From Bathynomus jamesi (Eukaryota > Arthropoda > Malacostraca > Isopoda > Cirolanidae): DNA of 64,000 bases. The notes under the pieces are model-generated. The model did no database searches. It saw nothing but the letters and a program-made list of their open reading frames with translations, and had not been told where the DNA came from. The translations under genes were made by a program, and so were the position numbers. The number at the start of each line of letters is the position of its first letter. Within the stretch, counting starts at the first letter, position 1. The stretch is from the NCBI GenBank assembly GCA_023014485.1, contig JAJOZX010012098.1:1-64000 (forward strand), given 5' to 3'. Shown piece after piece: positions 43,597 to 54,060 of this stretch.

Positions 43597-44076
43597 GGTG
43601 TCTCATTAATACATAGAAATTTTTTTTTTTTCGATTTTCTCTTGCTCGCGAATGCTGCCCCGATTTCAATAGGCATAGAGGTTCTAAAAATCGAAAAATG
43701 ATGGGAATCGAACAGTATTTAGAGGTCACTCAAGTTTAACACTTTCTTGTAGCTATTTAGGAAAAAAAAGAAATTTCTATCATTCTCTTATTCTCTTTAT
43801 TTCTGAACAAAAATGAAAATAAACGAAATGCACCTTTCGGCGCTAGGACAGTTTGCCTACGGACAGTTTGCCTACGGACAATTTGCCTACGGACAATTTG
43901 CCTACGGACAGTTTGCCTACTGGACAGTTTGCCTACTGGACAGTTTGCCTATGGACACCATGCCTATGTGGTATATTTATCCTTACCTTATTTAACTTAT
44001 TTAACTTATTTAACTTCAGATTCATGCAAAAGAATTAATTCAAAATTAAAATGTGTTGTTGCCCTTAATAGCATAA

Positions 44077-44216
44077 ATGTCTGAAAATATATCAAGTAAG
44101 AAAGGGAAACAGAAGTTTTCACATAATGGATATTTGTATGTGTTTGATAAATGTAGCAAGCGCGACCCTTCGTTACTTTTTTGGCGGTGCGAGCAAAAGA
44201 GTCAGTGTATTATAAG
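44077..44216 (+). pseudogene. FLYWCH zinc-finger exon, left arm
   Basis: Starts MSENISSKKGKQKFSHNGYL and continues YVFDKCSKRD, LLFWRCEQKSQC, IIR, the first half of a FLYWCH finger (aromatic-rich, with Trp-Arg-Cys and a second Cys). It ends at a possible splice donor AAG|GTGTGT; the downstream His-x-His half and a MULE catalytic domain are missing. Confidence 0.8.
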
Positions 44217-44483
44217 GTGTGTATATATAATATGGGTACTTTTCGTTATCTGCCCCCTTGACGATTGGTTAGGTTAAGTCGTGATATTTTCGTTAAAACT
44301 AACGAAAATATCATGACTGAACCTAACCAATCGTCAAGGGCGTACATTTGACCTAACCGGGCAGTGACGATTGGTTAGGTTAAGTTGTGATATTTTTGAT
44401 AGTTTTATTGAAAATATCATGACTGAACCTAACCAATCGTCAATGGGGCAGATAACGGAAAAGTACCCATATTATATATACAC

Positions 44484-44623
44484 CTTATAATACACTGACT
44501 CTTTTGCTCGCACCGCCAAAAAAGTAACGAAGGGTCGCGCTTGCTACATTTATCAAACACATACAAATATCCATTATGTGAAAACTTCTGTTTCCCTTTC
44601 TTACTTGATATATTTTCAGACAT
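44484..44623 (-). pseudogene. FLYWCH zinc-finger exon, right arm
   Basis: Inverted duplicate of 44077-44216, identical at the protein level through IIRC. Same start and same possible donor. The two exons face each other across the core palindromes. Confidence 0.8.
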
Positions 44624-44894
44624 TTATGCTATTAAGGGCAACAACACATTTTAATTTTGAATTAATTCTTTTGCATGAATCTGAAGTTAAATAAGTTAAA
44701 TAAGTTAAATAAGGTAAGGATAAATATACCACATAGGCATGGTGTCCATAGGCATAATGTCCAGTAGGCAAACTGTCCAGTAGACAAATTGTCCGTAGGC
44801 AGTGTCCGTAGGCAAACTGTCCGGCCACGGCACCTTTCATTAATTGAAATAAGCGCGTATAAATGGATTGTTTTCATCATCAATCTGTCCTACA

Positions 44895-47151
44895 CTACTT
44901 GATTTTACTCTTCAAGCTCTCCTTCGTCTTGACGGGGATCAACTTCTGGTGAGCCCGAACCACCTTGAGGACGAATTGCTTCTGCTTCTCATCACGCGTG
45001 ATGGTGGAATTGAATCTTTTCATCAAAGCGATACCACGCTCGGCGGCGTCATTGACCACCTTCAGGGCTTTCACCCTCTTTTGCGCCGTGATCCAATCCT
45101 GGTCATTGATCCAATCCTCTGGATCTTTCATGAGGAAGGTGGGAGACTCAGATTCTGGAAGGATCGCGCGGAAGAAGACTTCTTTTGTTCTCCGGGTGAC
45201 GAAGAGCTCGATGGATTGCTGTGGATTGAAGTTCTTCGGATCGATCCGCTTGAGTCCTTTCTTCGTGGCGGGGGATTGAAGTCGTTGGACCATCTTTAGC
45301 TTCGTGTCCTTTGGAATGCGGTCGTCAAAGAAACCAAGCCCCACGAGATCCTCTGAGAGGTACCACAGGTGCCTTTTCAAGGCCATGGATGCCGTGTGGC
45401 TGACTTCCTTGTCAGGGTAGGCCTCGAGCAGGCGAAGGAACTCTAGGTCGTTCAGTGGAGCTCGATTCGAGACCATTGCCTCATTCCACTGCTTCACGTA
45501 CGCGAGGGAGATGAACAAACACAGCCGCCGAAGTCCTCCTTCTTCCCTGGCTGTCAGGTCCAGTTGGTGACGGAACATGAAAATCTTGAGGGCATAGATG
45601 GCTTTGGCCATCCATCTGGCGTGGTGATAGGCCCCAGGCTGACGAAATCCCCCCTGGACCTGACCGCCAAGGAAGCGGTAGGAAAGGATGAGGAGTTCAC
45701 GGTAGTCTTCTCGGGGATGTGTGCCGTGGGAAAGCGTCTGCTGCAGGTATTTCTTCATGGAAGACGCTTGATTTGCCCAGTTGTCAGTTGTTGTGGGATT
45801 GCTTTCGTCACCGATGGACAAGAATGACCCTTTGTCAATGGAGGCCCACCGCTGTTGAAATCTTTTGAAGAGGAGAATGTCAGGGAAGAGGACGGCCCCT
45901 GACATCGCACGAAGACATCCTTGAGTAAGATCTCCAAGACGTGGTGACGGCAAGCCAACCACAACATGGGACGGCCAAACTCCTGCTCAATGCGAACGCA
46001 AGCACCTTGGATCATCCCATCCCAGCGTTCACAGCTGTGGTGTCGAATCCCAGTCCAATGATTTGCTCCGAAATGCCAAAAGCCTGGACTTCCTGGAGTA
46101 CGGCTGCAGCCTGTTCTTTTCCAGTGCCGTCCACCGCAACGGGTACACCAAGAAGCTCCTCGACTCCATCGCCCGTCACCACAACAGCAATCCGGTCAAC
46201 CTCCTTCTTCTCCTTGGCGATATCTTCCAACAGTTTCCCATCCCAGTGCAAGACTAAAGGACCAGAAGCTTCGAACTTTCGGGTCAACTCTTCTCCCATC
46301 TCCTTTCGGATCTTGTTCCGTGTTCGATGAACAGTTGCTGGCGAGATTACCAGGTCATCCAGGTCATGACCCAAACTCTGAGCTGCTGCTGCAAAGGACG
46401 ACGTTGCTTGTCTCACGGACATGTTGTCGCGATCCCAAGCAGCTATGAGATTCGGGTCCGTGAGGGCATTCATTCGCCTTTTCTTTTGAGTCTGGGCCTT
46501 GCTGGTGCTGGGCACTTGGTACGTCTCGTCGTCATCATCCTCGTCTTCCGTGTTCATTTCAGTGCTGCTACCATCCACCTCCAAGATCGCTACCTCCATG
46601 AGCTGTGTCACCCCAGCATCCCATTTACTCTTCCTAGCCGTGGCTGCAAGATCCCTCTTCCGCTTCACAGCTTTCTTCTTCGCTGTCTTCTGGTCCACCC
46701 CCGGAAGACTTGACGACATCCTGTCTTCCCTCTGCGAGGTGAGAAAATCCTTGTCCTCCTGAGGGACCTTGGAGGAGGATAGCGCGGAGGAGTGAGCCAC
46801 GTCAAACACGTCTTCAAAATCCGACTTGAACATCCCCTCCTTGTACCGGTAACCCTCTTGCGGCTTTGTTCTGTTCTTCTTGAGTGCGTCGTAGGTATCG
46901 ATCAACTTCGCCAGCTTCTCCCCTGCGTACTTCTTGGTGGTAGTTGGTATGTTGGCCTTCTCCCAGATGGGCCAGATGGTTTCCACCACCAGGCGAATGC
47001 TCTCCGATTTGGTCTTCCTTCCCTCTTGGTCTTGGTGGTGGTGGAAGTAAAGGAGCAGGCATTGCTCCTTCGATGGAAGTCGTGGACAAACAATCGCTGC
47101 AATTGGGGCCTTGTCCAGCAACCACAACTGGTTTCCTGCTCTAGTAACCAT
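44895..47151 (-). pseudogene. Uncharacterised large transposon protein, copy B
   Basis: Likely start MVTRAGNQLWLLDKAP near 47151, just after an acceptor-like CTCTTTCGCAG. The order is CPRLPSKEQC, FEDVFDVAHSSAL, a Lys-rich stretch, an acidic DEDDDDE, LVISPATVHRTRNKI, LVLHWDGKLLEDI, RIAVVVTGDGVEELLGVPVA, GLGFDTTAVNAG, LWLACRHHVLEILL, HHARWMAKAIYALKIFMF, LKRHLWYLSEDLVGLGFFDD, and VNDAAERGIALMKRFN to TAA/TGA at 44895. The Asp of HWDGK, the Asp of GFDTT, CRHH, and Glu of AERG resemble the D-D-CxxH-E layout of hAT transposases, though the rest does not. A GGATG duplication at about 46015 and a shift near 45895 break it. Roughly 750 residues. Confidence 0.75.
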
Positions 47152-47951
47152 CACCTGCGAAAGAGAAGAAAATCTTGTATAAGTGAAACAGAAGTGGCGA
47201 ACTTGAGTGACCCCTAAAAATCCTCCTACAGCTGTCAAATTTTGTGATAACAATCCTTTATAAAGGTGTAATACGGGCAAGCGTCGCCCCGACCCGAAAT
47301 CCTCCATTCGTATATTTGAGACACCCTAATATATATATATATACTAGTGATGTAGGTCACATCCGCACATTTTCTCGCATCCGCATCCGCACCCGCATCC
47401 GCACTTTGGACTGCGGATGTGGACCGTTGAGATAAAACGTCATTAATAAGCTGAAATTATCAAATTCTACTATATTAATAGAACTAGTTCATTGTGCGCA
47501 AAAGTGATGCAAGCGACAAGACGAGAGGCTGTTCTTGTATGAAGTTACTCTCTTGCAACCTACTTAGATCCACGTTACAAAGCTAAGTTATTTTCACCTA
47601 GTACATTAGAACGAGTTAAATCATCACTTGGCAAAGCAGTTGAAGAGCTTCAATCTCTTGAATCTGTCGCTTCGCCACCCACCAAAAGAATAAAAGTTTC
47701 AGTGACAGAACCAACACCTTCAACAAGCAAATCTATCACAGAATCTGTGTCTCAGTTTCTTGAGTCAAGCAGCAATGACGAGACCTACGCGATGTCAAAA
47801 GATGTAGTAAAAATGATCGAGAGCTATCACCAAGAAAAACGCCTGGCTGCATGTGACAATCCTATTAGTTGGTGGAAAAATACGCAGAATATCTATCCAT
47901 ACTGGAGTAAACTTGCAAGGAAACATTTAGCCTGTCCTCCAACAAACGTAC

Positions 47952-48425
47952 TGTTGGTTTTCGTCGTCGTCGTCGTCGTCGTTGGGCCTAGGCAAGCTAC
48001 GGCTTGGGACCGTAGCGCATCTATCCGGTATAGGTTAACCTGGATGATGTAGCCATAAGCACTGCCGCTGGTTAAGTGCCAACCAGTGATTATCTCACTA
48101 GCCGTATTGAGTCCGTTAGGCGAAACTGCGACAGTACCAAGGATGGAAAATATAACCCTTGGATTTCTATTATTTATTTGCAAAATGGACATGGTATTAG
48201 ATTAAAATAATTATTTGAATATAAATAATTAACTGACAATTGTGATATATAATTAATTATGTTTACATACAATAAAATAATACAGTATACATAAAATTAG
48301 TATTAATGTGGTTTACAATTGAATTATGATGGGTAACTAATTTAAAATGAATTTATAGCTATTCCGAAATTCAAGACGGTAAAATTAACATTTATCTTGA
48401 AACTAAAATAAGAGTATTCACTACA
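47952..48425 (-). repeat. 3' LTR of the Gypsy element
   Basis: 474 bp, starting TGTAGTGAATACTC and ending AAACCAACA on the minus strand. A purine-rich GGTGGGGGAGTG just upstream on that strand serves as the polypurine tract. Confidence 0.95.
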
Positions 48426-48448
48426 CACTCCCCCACCAGAGAGGAAGT

Positions 48449-51400
48449 TCAAAGAGTTCCGAACGACACAGATTTCCCCTGGACCTTTTTGGTAGCTACA
48501 TGTACCTCGCTTAAGGTTGATTCCAAAAACGCAGGCTTAAGACGATCGATAGAAACCTTGTCGACCTTGGAACCGCGCTGGATGAGAAATGATTTGCGTG
48601 TACGTCGGAGAACTTCATAGGGCCCGTCATATGGACATTGGAGAGGCCGTTTTGGGACAGGTACACGAACGAAAACGTGGGTGCAAGACTGGAGGGCTGG
48701 GGAAACAAAGATGTTCTGTTGGCTAGTCAATCGAGGGGGAACAGGCTGAAGGGACTGCATGTGAGAGGAAAGTGTTTGAGCGAATTCCGTAGGATCACAT
48801 GACTTATCCCCTGCAGTGAAGTAGCCACCTGGTAGCCGCAGTGTTGTTCCATAGACTAGTTCAGCCGCTGTAGTCTTCAGATCACTCTTAAATGCAGAGC
48901 GAATACCAAGCAACACGAGTGGAAGCTTATCCATCCAATGGGAGTCTTCGTGACACATAAGGGATGACTTCAGCTGGCGATGGAAGCGTTCGACGAGGCC
49001 GTTAGCTTGCGGATGATACGCACAGGTATGCGCATGTACTGTACCCAACAAGCTGGTAAACTTCTTCCAAAGCGAAGACTCAAATTGGCGACCTTGGTCA
49101 GTGATGACTTTTGTCGGCAATCCAAATCTTGATACCCATCCATGAAGAAAGGCTCTTGCAACAGTGTCCGCTTGGATATCAGGAAGTGGGATGGCTTCAG
49201 GCCATCTGGAAAAGCGGTCGAGACAGGTGAGCAGATAACGTTGGCCTTGAATCACTGGAAGAGGGCCAACAATGTCTACATGAATTACCTCAAATCGCTG
49301 GATGGGGGCGGAAATGCGTCAAAGGGGGACCTGGTGTGCCTTTGGACTTTGGCACGCTGGCAGGCAAGGCACGTTTTGGTCCAATGTTTGACATCCTTCC
49401 GCATCGAGGGCCAAACAAAGCGAGAGGTAACCAGGTGTTGCGAAGCACGGATACCAGGATGGGAGGGCTTATGAAGATCCGTGAAGACTGCTTGTCTGTT
49501 ACATGGAGGGACATAAGGGCGAATAGCAGCTGTTGATACGTCGCAATAGAGGGGCACAGACAATCCTGGCATACTCATTTTCTTGAGGGAAAGTGAGTGA
49601 GTGGAGTCTTCTCTGAGCAGGTCTTGTAGTTCCGTATCCTTATCTTGATCCTGTGCAATAGCATTCCACAGTGTAGAGCTGAGGGTAACAGAAGTAATCT
49701 CTATTCTTGAAAGTGCATCCGCTGGAGTGTTCAAGACACCTTTGATGTGGCGGATATCTGTGGTAAATTGCGAGATATAATCGAGTTGCCTGATGACTCT
49801 GGGAGAGTGGTTACAGCTGTTTTTATTGAAGACAGTGACCAAAGGTTTGTGGTCGGTAAAAACACAAAACTCTCGGCCTTCAAGGAAATGTTGAAAATGC
49901 TTCACGTTTAAGTAAATAGCAAGAAGTTCACGTCCGAAAGCACTATAACGCGTTTGGGCTGGCTGCAGCTTTTTCGAGTAAAACGCGATGGGTGCTTGTT
50001 GACCGTTAATGGTTTGTTCCAACACCCCACCGATCGCAACATCTGATGCATCGACCGTCAGAGTTAGGGGGGCATCACTGATAGGAAATGACAGAGACAA
50101 TGCACTATTGATAGCATTTTTGGCATTGTCGAACGCCTGTAAACTATCGCTACACCATACCAATTTGTTACCTTGCGTTTGTGTGTGATCATAGCGTGTA
50201 GAGGAGCAAGAACACTGGCACAGTTTTTAATGAACTTGTGGTAATAATTTACCAAACCTAGAAACCGACGTAACTCACGCTGATTATTTGGCATAGGGTA
50301 ATTTTTTATCACTTCACACTTGTCCTGAAGGGGGGTAATTCCGTGCTGCGAAATCGTGTGACCAAGAAATTCCAAGGTTGGCTGTGCAAACACACACTTA
50401 GATGCATTAATAGTAACACCGTATTGTTCTAAGCGTTGAAAGAGGAGTGAAAGATGTTCCTTTGTTCCTCTTCCGTTGAGCTGGCCACAAGCAAATCATC
50501 GATGTAGGCATAAACAAAGTCTAAGCCTCTGGTGACCTCATCTATAAACCTCTGAAAGGTTTGCGCAGCATTCCGTAGCCCGAACGGCATCTTCACAAAT
50601 TCGAATAACCCAAATGGTGTACAAACTGCAGTCTTGGGAATATCCGAAGGCTCTACGGGAATGTGGTGGAAAGCCTTAACGAGGTCTATTTTACTGAAGA
50701 TAGATTTGCCGTGGAGAAGAGAAGTAAAGTCTTGGACATTTGGTACCGGATATCGGTCCGGGATGGTTGTCGAATTCAAAAACCGGTAATCCCCACATGG
50801 TCTCCAGTCTCCTGACTTCTTCTGGACCAGGTGTAGGGGAGAGGACCAACTGCTTTTGGAAGGTCTTATTATCCCAAGATCTATCATAAGCTGGAATTCC
50901 GATTTGGCAGCTTTCAGTTTGTCCGGGGCAAGACGTCTGGGTTTTGCAAACACAGGGGGACCTTTTGTTGTAATGTGATGGGTAATGGTGTGCTTAATGG
51001 TATCACCCATCTGCATCGGTTGAAGAATTCCTGGATATCGCTGGAAAAGGCACTGGTACATGGAATTAGGGGGAACGAGGGAAAGTGCAGAGTTCGAGGC
51101 GTCCGGAAGGGCAACCTGTTTGGCAAGAACAGAAAGCAGTGTGGCCTGGTCGCATAAGCGTCGCTTGTCAAGATCCACCAGGAGTTTGAAATGCTGGAGG
51201 AAGTCAGCGCCGATTATGGGATGCTGCACTTGAGCACAGATGAAAATCCACTTGAAGGATCGGTGAAGGCCCAAGTTTAGTTCACGCGACTGAGTACCGT
51301 ACGTGGGTATGCGTGAACCGTTAGCAGCGTATAGAGCGGAGATTCCGAGTGCGTATGACCAGATTTTTGAGGGAATACACTGACTGACGCTCCGGTATCG

Positions 51401-51540
51401 ACCAAGAAATTGACACCAGAGTTCCTGTCCTTTATGAATAACAGGTTGGCAGTGCGAGTACTAGACGCCATTAGGACTCGCTGCTGGGGTTTTCCGACAA
51501 AAATTGCAAGGGGAGATGCACTTCCTAGCCTTCTTTCCAA
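48449..51540 (-). pseudogene. Gypsy pol (PR, RT, RNase H, IN) with single-base frameshifts
   Basis: Minus strand, in order: protease with [15 protein letters not shown] with [28 protein letters not shown] and YIDDLLVAS; RNase H with LTVDASDVAIGGVLEQ and FTDHKPLV; the integrase HHCC-type finger with HPGIRASQH and CLACQRAK; and the integrase core with TCLDRFSRWPEA and VITDQGRQFES and then YHPQANGLVERFHR. Frameshifts near 51345, 50440 and 50185 each change an A run or a short repeat by a base. Catalytic motifs are all present. I leave the broken frames as found. Confidence 0.92.
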
Positions 51541-52234
51541 ATTTAGAGTGGTAGAAGCAGATCTTCCCGGAACTCGAACGATGCCTCTTCGTAAATCTTG
51601 ACCGAGAATGGCTTCTTTGCCGTTGATTTTGTAGCAGAGAACAAACGTGGTTGAGTTGTTGACTTAACTCTTCCACTTTCAACTCCAGTTCCGATTGTGT
51701 GTTCACGTTGTTGACCGGAGCTATGTCAATCTCCACTACTTTGTCGGCAGTTTCTGCTAGTTTATCAACTGGAGTAGCAGGATCCATAGTGGCCAAGACA
51801 CGCTGAGCTGATGGAGGAAGTTTCTGCAAGAACAACTGTCTAAAGATGTCCTTATCGAAGGTTTGTGCGCGTTCGCCTAGAGCGCACTGCATAGCCCTCA
51901 GCATTTGAGTGGGCTTACGGTCTCCAAGTTCTTCTTTTGAGATTAACTGATGTAGTTTCTCACGCTCGGAGACAGTGGTGCGGCACAGGATGGCAGACTT
52001 CAGATCGTTGTATGGGTCCTCACTCGTGGAAGTAGACACGATGACGTCACGGACTTCAGAGATGATGCTCGCTGGAAGAGAGGACAAAACATGATCGTAT
52101 TTTGTCCTGCTAGCGGTGATCCTTCCCAAGTTGAATTGTGATTCCACTTGGTGGAACCAAATAAATGGATCACCCGGCCAGAAGACGGGGAGCTTTACGC
52201 TCAAGTGGGAGATGGCACCAGCGTCGTCAGGCAT
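51461..52234 (-). CDS. Gypsy gag
   Basis: 257 codons from MPDDAGAISHLSVKLP, with PFIWFHQVESQFNLG and SREKL-type blocks of the capsid-like region. Near the C-terminus there is a Cys-His finger (CFYHSKFGKKARKC, then CNFC) of the CHCC kind rather than the usual CCHC knuckle. It overlaps the protease frame; an extra T in a T run near 51500 may shift the join. Confidence 0.85.
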   Translation of the reverse strand: MPDDAGAISHLSVKLPVFWPGDPFIWFHQVESQFNLGRITASRTKYDHVLSSLPASIISEVRDVIVSTSTSEDPYNDLKSAILCRTTVSEREKLHQLISKEELGDRKPTQMLRAMQCALGERAQTFDKDIFRQLFLQKLPPSAQRVLATMDPATPVDKLAETADKVVEIDIAPVNNVNTQSELELKVEELSQQLNHVCSLLQNQRQRSHSRSRFTKRHRSSSGKICFYHSKFGKKARKCISPCNFCRKTPAASPNGV

Positions 52235-52450
52235 CTTCTCCTATGCTTGCTGACGTACAAGCAAGACAAGTTACCAACGAAGAGTGGAGGTTGAGACGAG
52301 CGCAGGCACAGAGCGCACGGGCAGGGGTGAGGGGCAGAGGGCACGAGCGACGTTACAGTCTGGTCCTAGTCGCTCGGGTGAAGGGGGTGATGGGCACGAA
52401 CGACGTTACAGTCTAGTCTTAGTCGTTCGGGTAAAAAGGGGGGAATCCAA

Positions 52451-52464
52451 CTCCGGGGTCACCA
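52451..52464 (-). other. Primer binding site of the Gypsy element
   Basis: TGGTGACCCCGGAG on the minus strand, two bases after the 5' LTR. Its first 11 bases fit the 3' end of tRNA-Trp, the primer known for CsRn1-type elements. Confidence 0.75.
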
Positions 52465-52466
52465 AT

Positions 52467-52934
52467 TGTTGGTTTTCGTCGTCGTCGTCGTTGGGCCTAG
52501 GCAAGCTACGGCTTGGGACCGTAGCGCATCTATCCGGTATAGGTTAACCTGGATGATGTAGCCATAAGTACTGCCGCTGGTTAAGTGCCAACCAGTGATT
52601 ATCTCACTAGCCGTATTGAGTCCGTTAGGCGAAACTGCGACAGTACTAAGGATGGAAAATATAACCCTTGGATTTCTATTATTTATTTGCAAAATGGACA
52701 TGGTATTAGATTAAAATAATTATTTGAATGTAAATAATTAACTGACAATTGTGATATATAATTAATTATGTTTACATACAATAAAATAATACAGTATACA
52801 TAAAATTAGTATTAATGTGGTTTACAATTGAATTATGATGGGTAACTAATTTAAAATGAATTTATAGCTATTCCGAAATTCAAGACGGTAAAATTAACAT
52901 TTATCTTGAAACTAAAATAAGAGTATTCACTACA
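52467..52934 (-). repeat. 5' LTR of the Gypsy element
   Basis: 468 bp, almost identical to the 3' LTR. TG and CA ends are conserved. Confidence 0.95.
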
Positions 52935-53638
52935 GTACCAAGCGAGAGATTATTTAGCAGTGCTGGATTAATATATGATGAAAAGAGAAACAGACTGGCA
53001 GCAGAAAAGGCAGAAAAATTAATGTTCCTTAAGCATAACCTTCCTATAATTAAGTTTGAACATTAAACGATGAACATCTTAGTTTACTTTATTTTAATTA
53101 CTCATTTATAAATATGTCTAATAAAACTTTAAACTTAATATAAATAGTTATCAAGCTAATTAAAGATCTCTTTCTATAAGGGTGGAGGTTGGGGAAAGAG
53201 GTCGGTGGAGTGCATTTGAGTTGGGTTCACGTCCCGCATCCTGGTAACACAATTATGGTTTCTAATTGTGGCTGAAACTCAACAAAATATAACGAATTTA
53301 TTTGCAGACGAATTCACTAATTGATTTCTATATTAGTTAGATGCTTGATATTATTTTATATGTTCAGAGAAAAGTACAGCAATTATTGTACAATTAATCA
53401 ATTATACTAGATTATAGCTACAGCTCTCTCTATATAATAACTTATTATATACGTTAAACACAACAAATCTCGAATATATCCTAAAAAATAACGAAAATGT
53501 AGACATCCGCATCCGCGGATGTTGAAATCAAACATCCGCATCCGCATCCGCGGATGTGAAAAAAATGACATCCGCTACATCACTAATATACATATATATA
53601 TGCAGTGAAGTCACAGAATAACACGTGATCTTATTAAT

Positions 53639-53823
53639 AAGCAAACAACCACAGGGAAAAGGAAAAAGAAACACGAAATCCGAGCGCTTTCGTGATATAT
53701 TCACATCTTCAGGGACAAGAAAGAAATAGGAATTTCTTTCTTGTCCCTGAAGACGTGAATATATCACGAAGCGCTCTGATTTCGTGTTTCTTTTTCCTTT
53801 TTCCCTATGGTTGTTTGCTTATT
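53639..53823. mobile_element. Two Penelope-type fragments in a palindrome
   Basis: GCAAACAACCACAGGGAAAA, AAAAAGAAACACGAAAT, GAGCGCTTTCG and ACATCTTCAGGGACAAG are mirrored at 53735-53823. The left arm contains a good hammerhead-type motif on the minus strand. The right arm has lost one A of GAAA. Confidence 0.7.
53678..53716 (-). ncRNA. Hammerhead-type ribozyme candidate
   Basis: Minus strand: stem I half GTCC; CTGAAGA; one extra T; stem II GTGA/TCAC with loop ATATA; GAAA; palindromic AGCGCT; C as the cleavage-site base; then GGAT, pairing with GTCC through one wobble. Stems I and II differ in sequence from those at 40495-40530 yet keep pairing. Confidence 0.62.
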
Positions 53824-53883
<60 letters not shown>

Positions 53884-53910
53884 CAATATATATATATATA
53901 TATATATATC
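53823..53910. repeat. (TA)n(CA)n(TA)n microsatellite
   Basis: Compound TA, CA and TA repeat between the palindrome and a LINE fragment. Confidence 0.97.
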
Positions 53911-53911
53911 A

Positions 53912-54060
53912 TACCCAAATTGGAATACTGCTCGTCCTAACATGCCCATATAAAAAAGAAGACATTAGACAGCTAGAAGGGATTCAGAAAAGCTTCACAG
54001 CCAAGATCAATGCGTGCAAAGTTATATACTTAAATTATATACTGAAAATGTTGAAGATTT
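53912..54060 (+). pseudogene. CR1-like LINE fragment
   Basis: IIPKLEYCSS, then TCPYKKEDIRQLEGIQKSFT, match the block after the RT motifs in the LINE at 35740-37610. Truncated on both sides, about 35 recognisable residues. Confidence 0.75.

Larger units (their letters stand above)
43839..44829. mobile_element. MULE-like element with FLYWCH exons in both arms
   Basis: A 991-bp inverted repeat flanked by a perfect 9-bp duplication GCACCTTTC (43830-43838 and 44830-44838), the duplication size of Mutator-like elements. The left arm opens with tandem GGACAGTTTGCCTAC units, then TTTAACTTATTTAACTTA, then a FLYWCH-coding exon; the right arm mirrors this. Two copies of the shared core palindrome (about 44252-44345 and 44368-44446) occupy the centre. 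Confidence 0.88.
43592..47330 (-). mobile_element. AGGGTG-ended large element, copy B
   Basis: Exact 13-bp TIRs ATTAGGGTGTCTC (43592-43604) and GAGACACCCTAAT (47318-47330), in (TA)n on both sides. It holds one long gene on the minus strand and, beyond its stop codon, the MULE-like insertion at 43839-44829. The coding part is clearly richer in GC than its surroundings and than copy A. Confidence 0.85.
47952..52934 (-). mobile_element. Young Ty3/Gypsy LTR retrotransposon, CsRn1-like
   Basis: LTRs at 52467-52934 (5') and 47952-48425 (3') bound gag-pol on the minus strand. A perfect 4-bp duplication GTAC (47948-47951 and 52935-52938) flanks it. The LTRs differ by about three substitutions and a 6-bp change in a CGT run, so insertion was recent. 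The Trp-type primer site, 4-bp duplication and the CHCC-like gag finger suggest the CsRn1 clade. I see no envelope frame. Confidence 0.95.
47552..53065 (+). pseudogene. hAT transposase C-terminus, in two parts
   Basis: The first part (47552-47951) reads TYLDPRYKAKLFSPSTLERV through NPISWWKNTQNIYPYWSKLA and ends CPPTN. The second (52939-53065) reads PSERLFSSAGLIYDEKRNRL to FLKHNLPI and a stop. Joined at the single GTAC target, the frame gives NVPSERLFSSAG, the hallmark of the hAT dimerisation domain. Upstream catalytic parts are absent. Confidence 0.88.
47342..53577 (+). mobile_element. hAT deletion derivative split by a Gypsy element
   Basis: Inverted ends AGTGATGTAGGTCACATCC and GACATCCGCTACATCACT, with CATCCGCATCCGC repeats inside each. 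Only the C-terminal part of the transposase is left, so most of the gene was deleted earlier. Flanking TA repeats hide any 8-bp duplication. Confidence 0.82.

Noticed and set aside
43846..43950. Tandem GGACAGTTTGCCTAC units as a CRISPR-like array
   Set aside because: No spacers, eukaryotic setting, and the array is mirrored at the other end of a transposon, so it is a subterminal repeat.
44895..47217. Plus-strand ORFs of 100-143 codons opposite the large transposon gene
   Set aside because: Antisense shadows of a GC-rich coding region; no motifs of their own.
48449..52934. Endogenous retrovirus with envelope
   Set aside because: No open frame with signal peptide and membrane anchor between integrase and the 3' LTR; it is a Ty3/Gypsy retrotransposon.
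53210..53260. GGGTTCACGTCCC as a pol III B-box of another SINE
   Set aside because: No A-box at a suitable distance and no second copy seen in the window.
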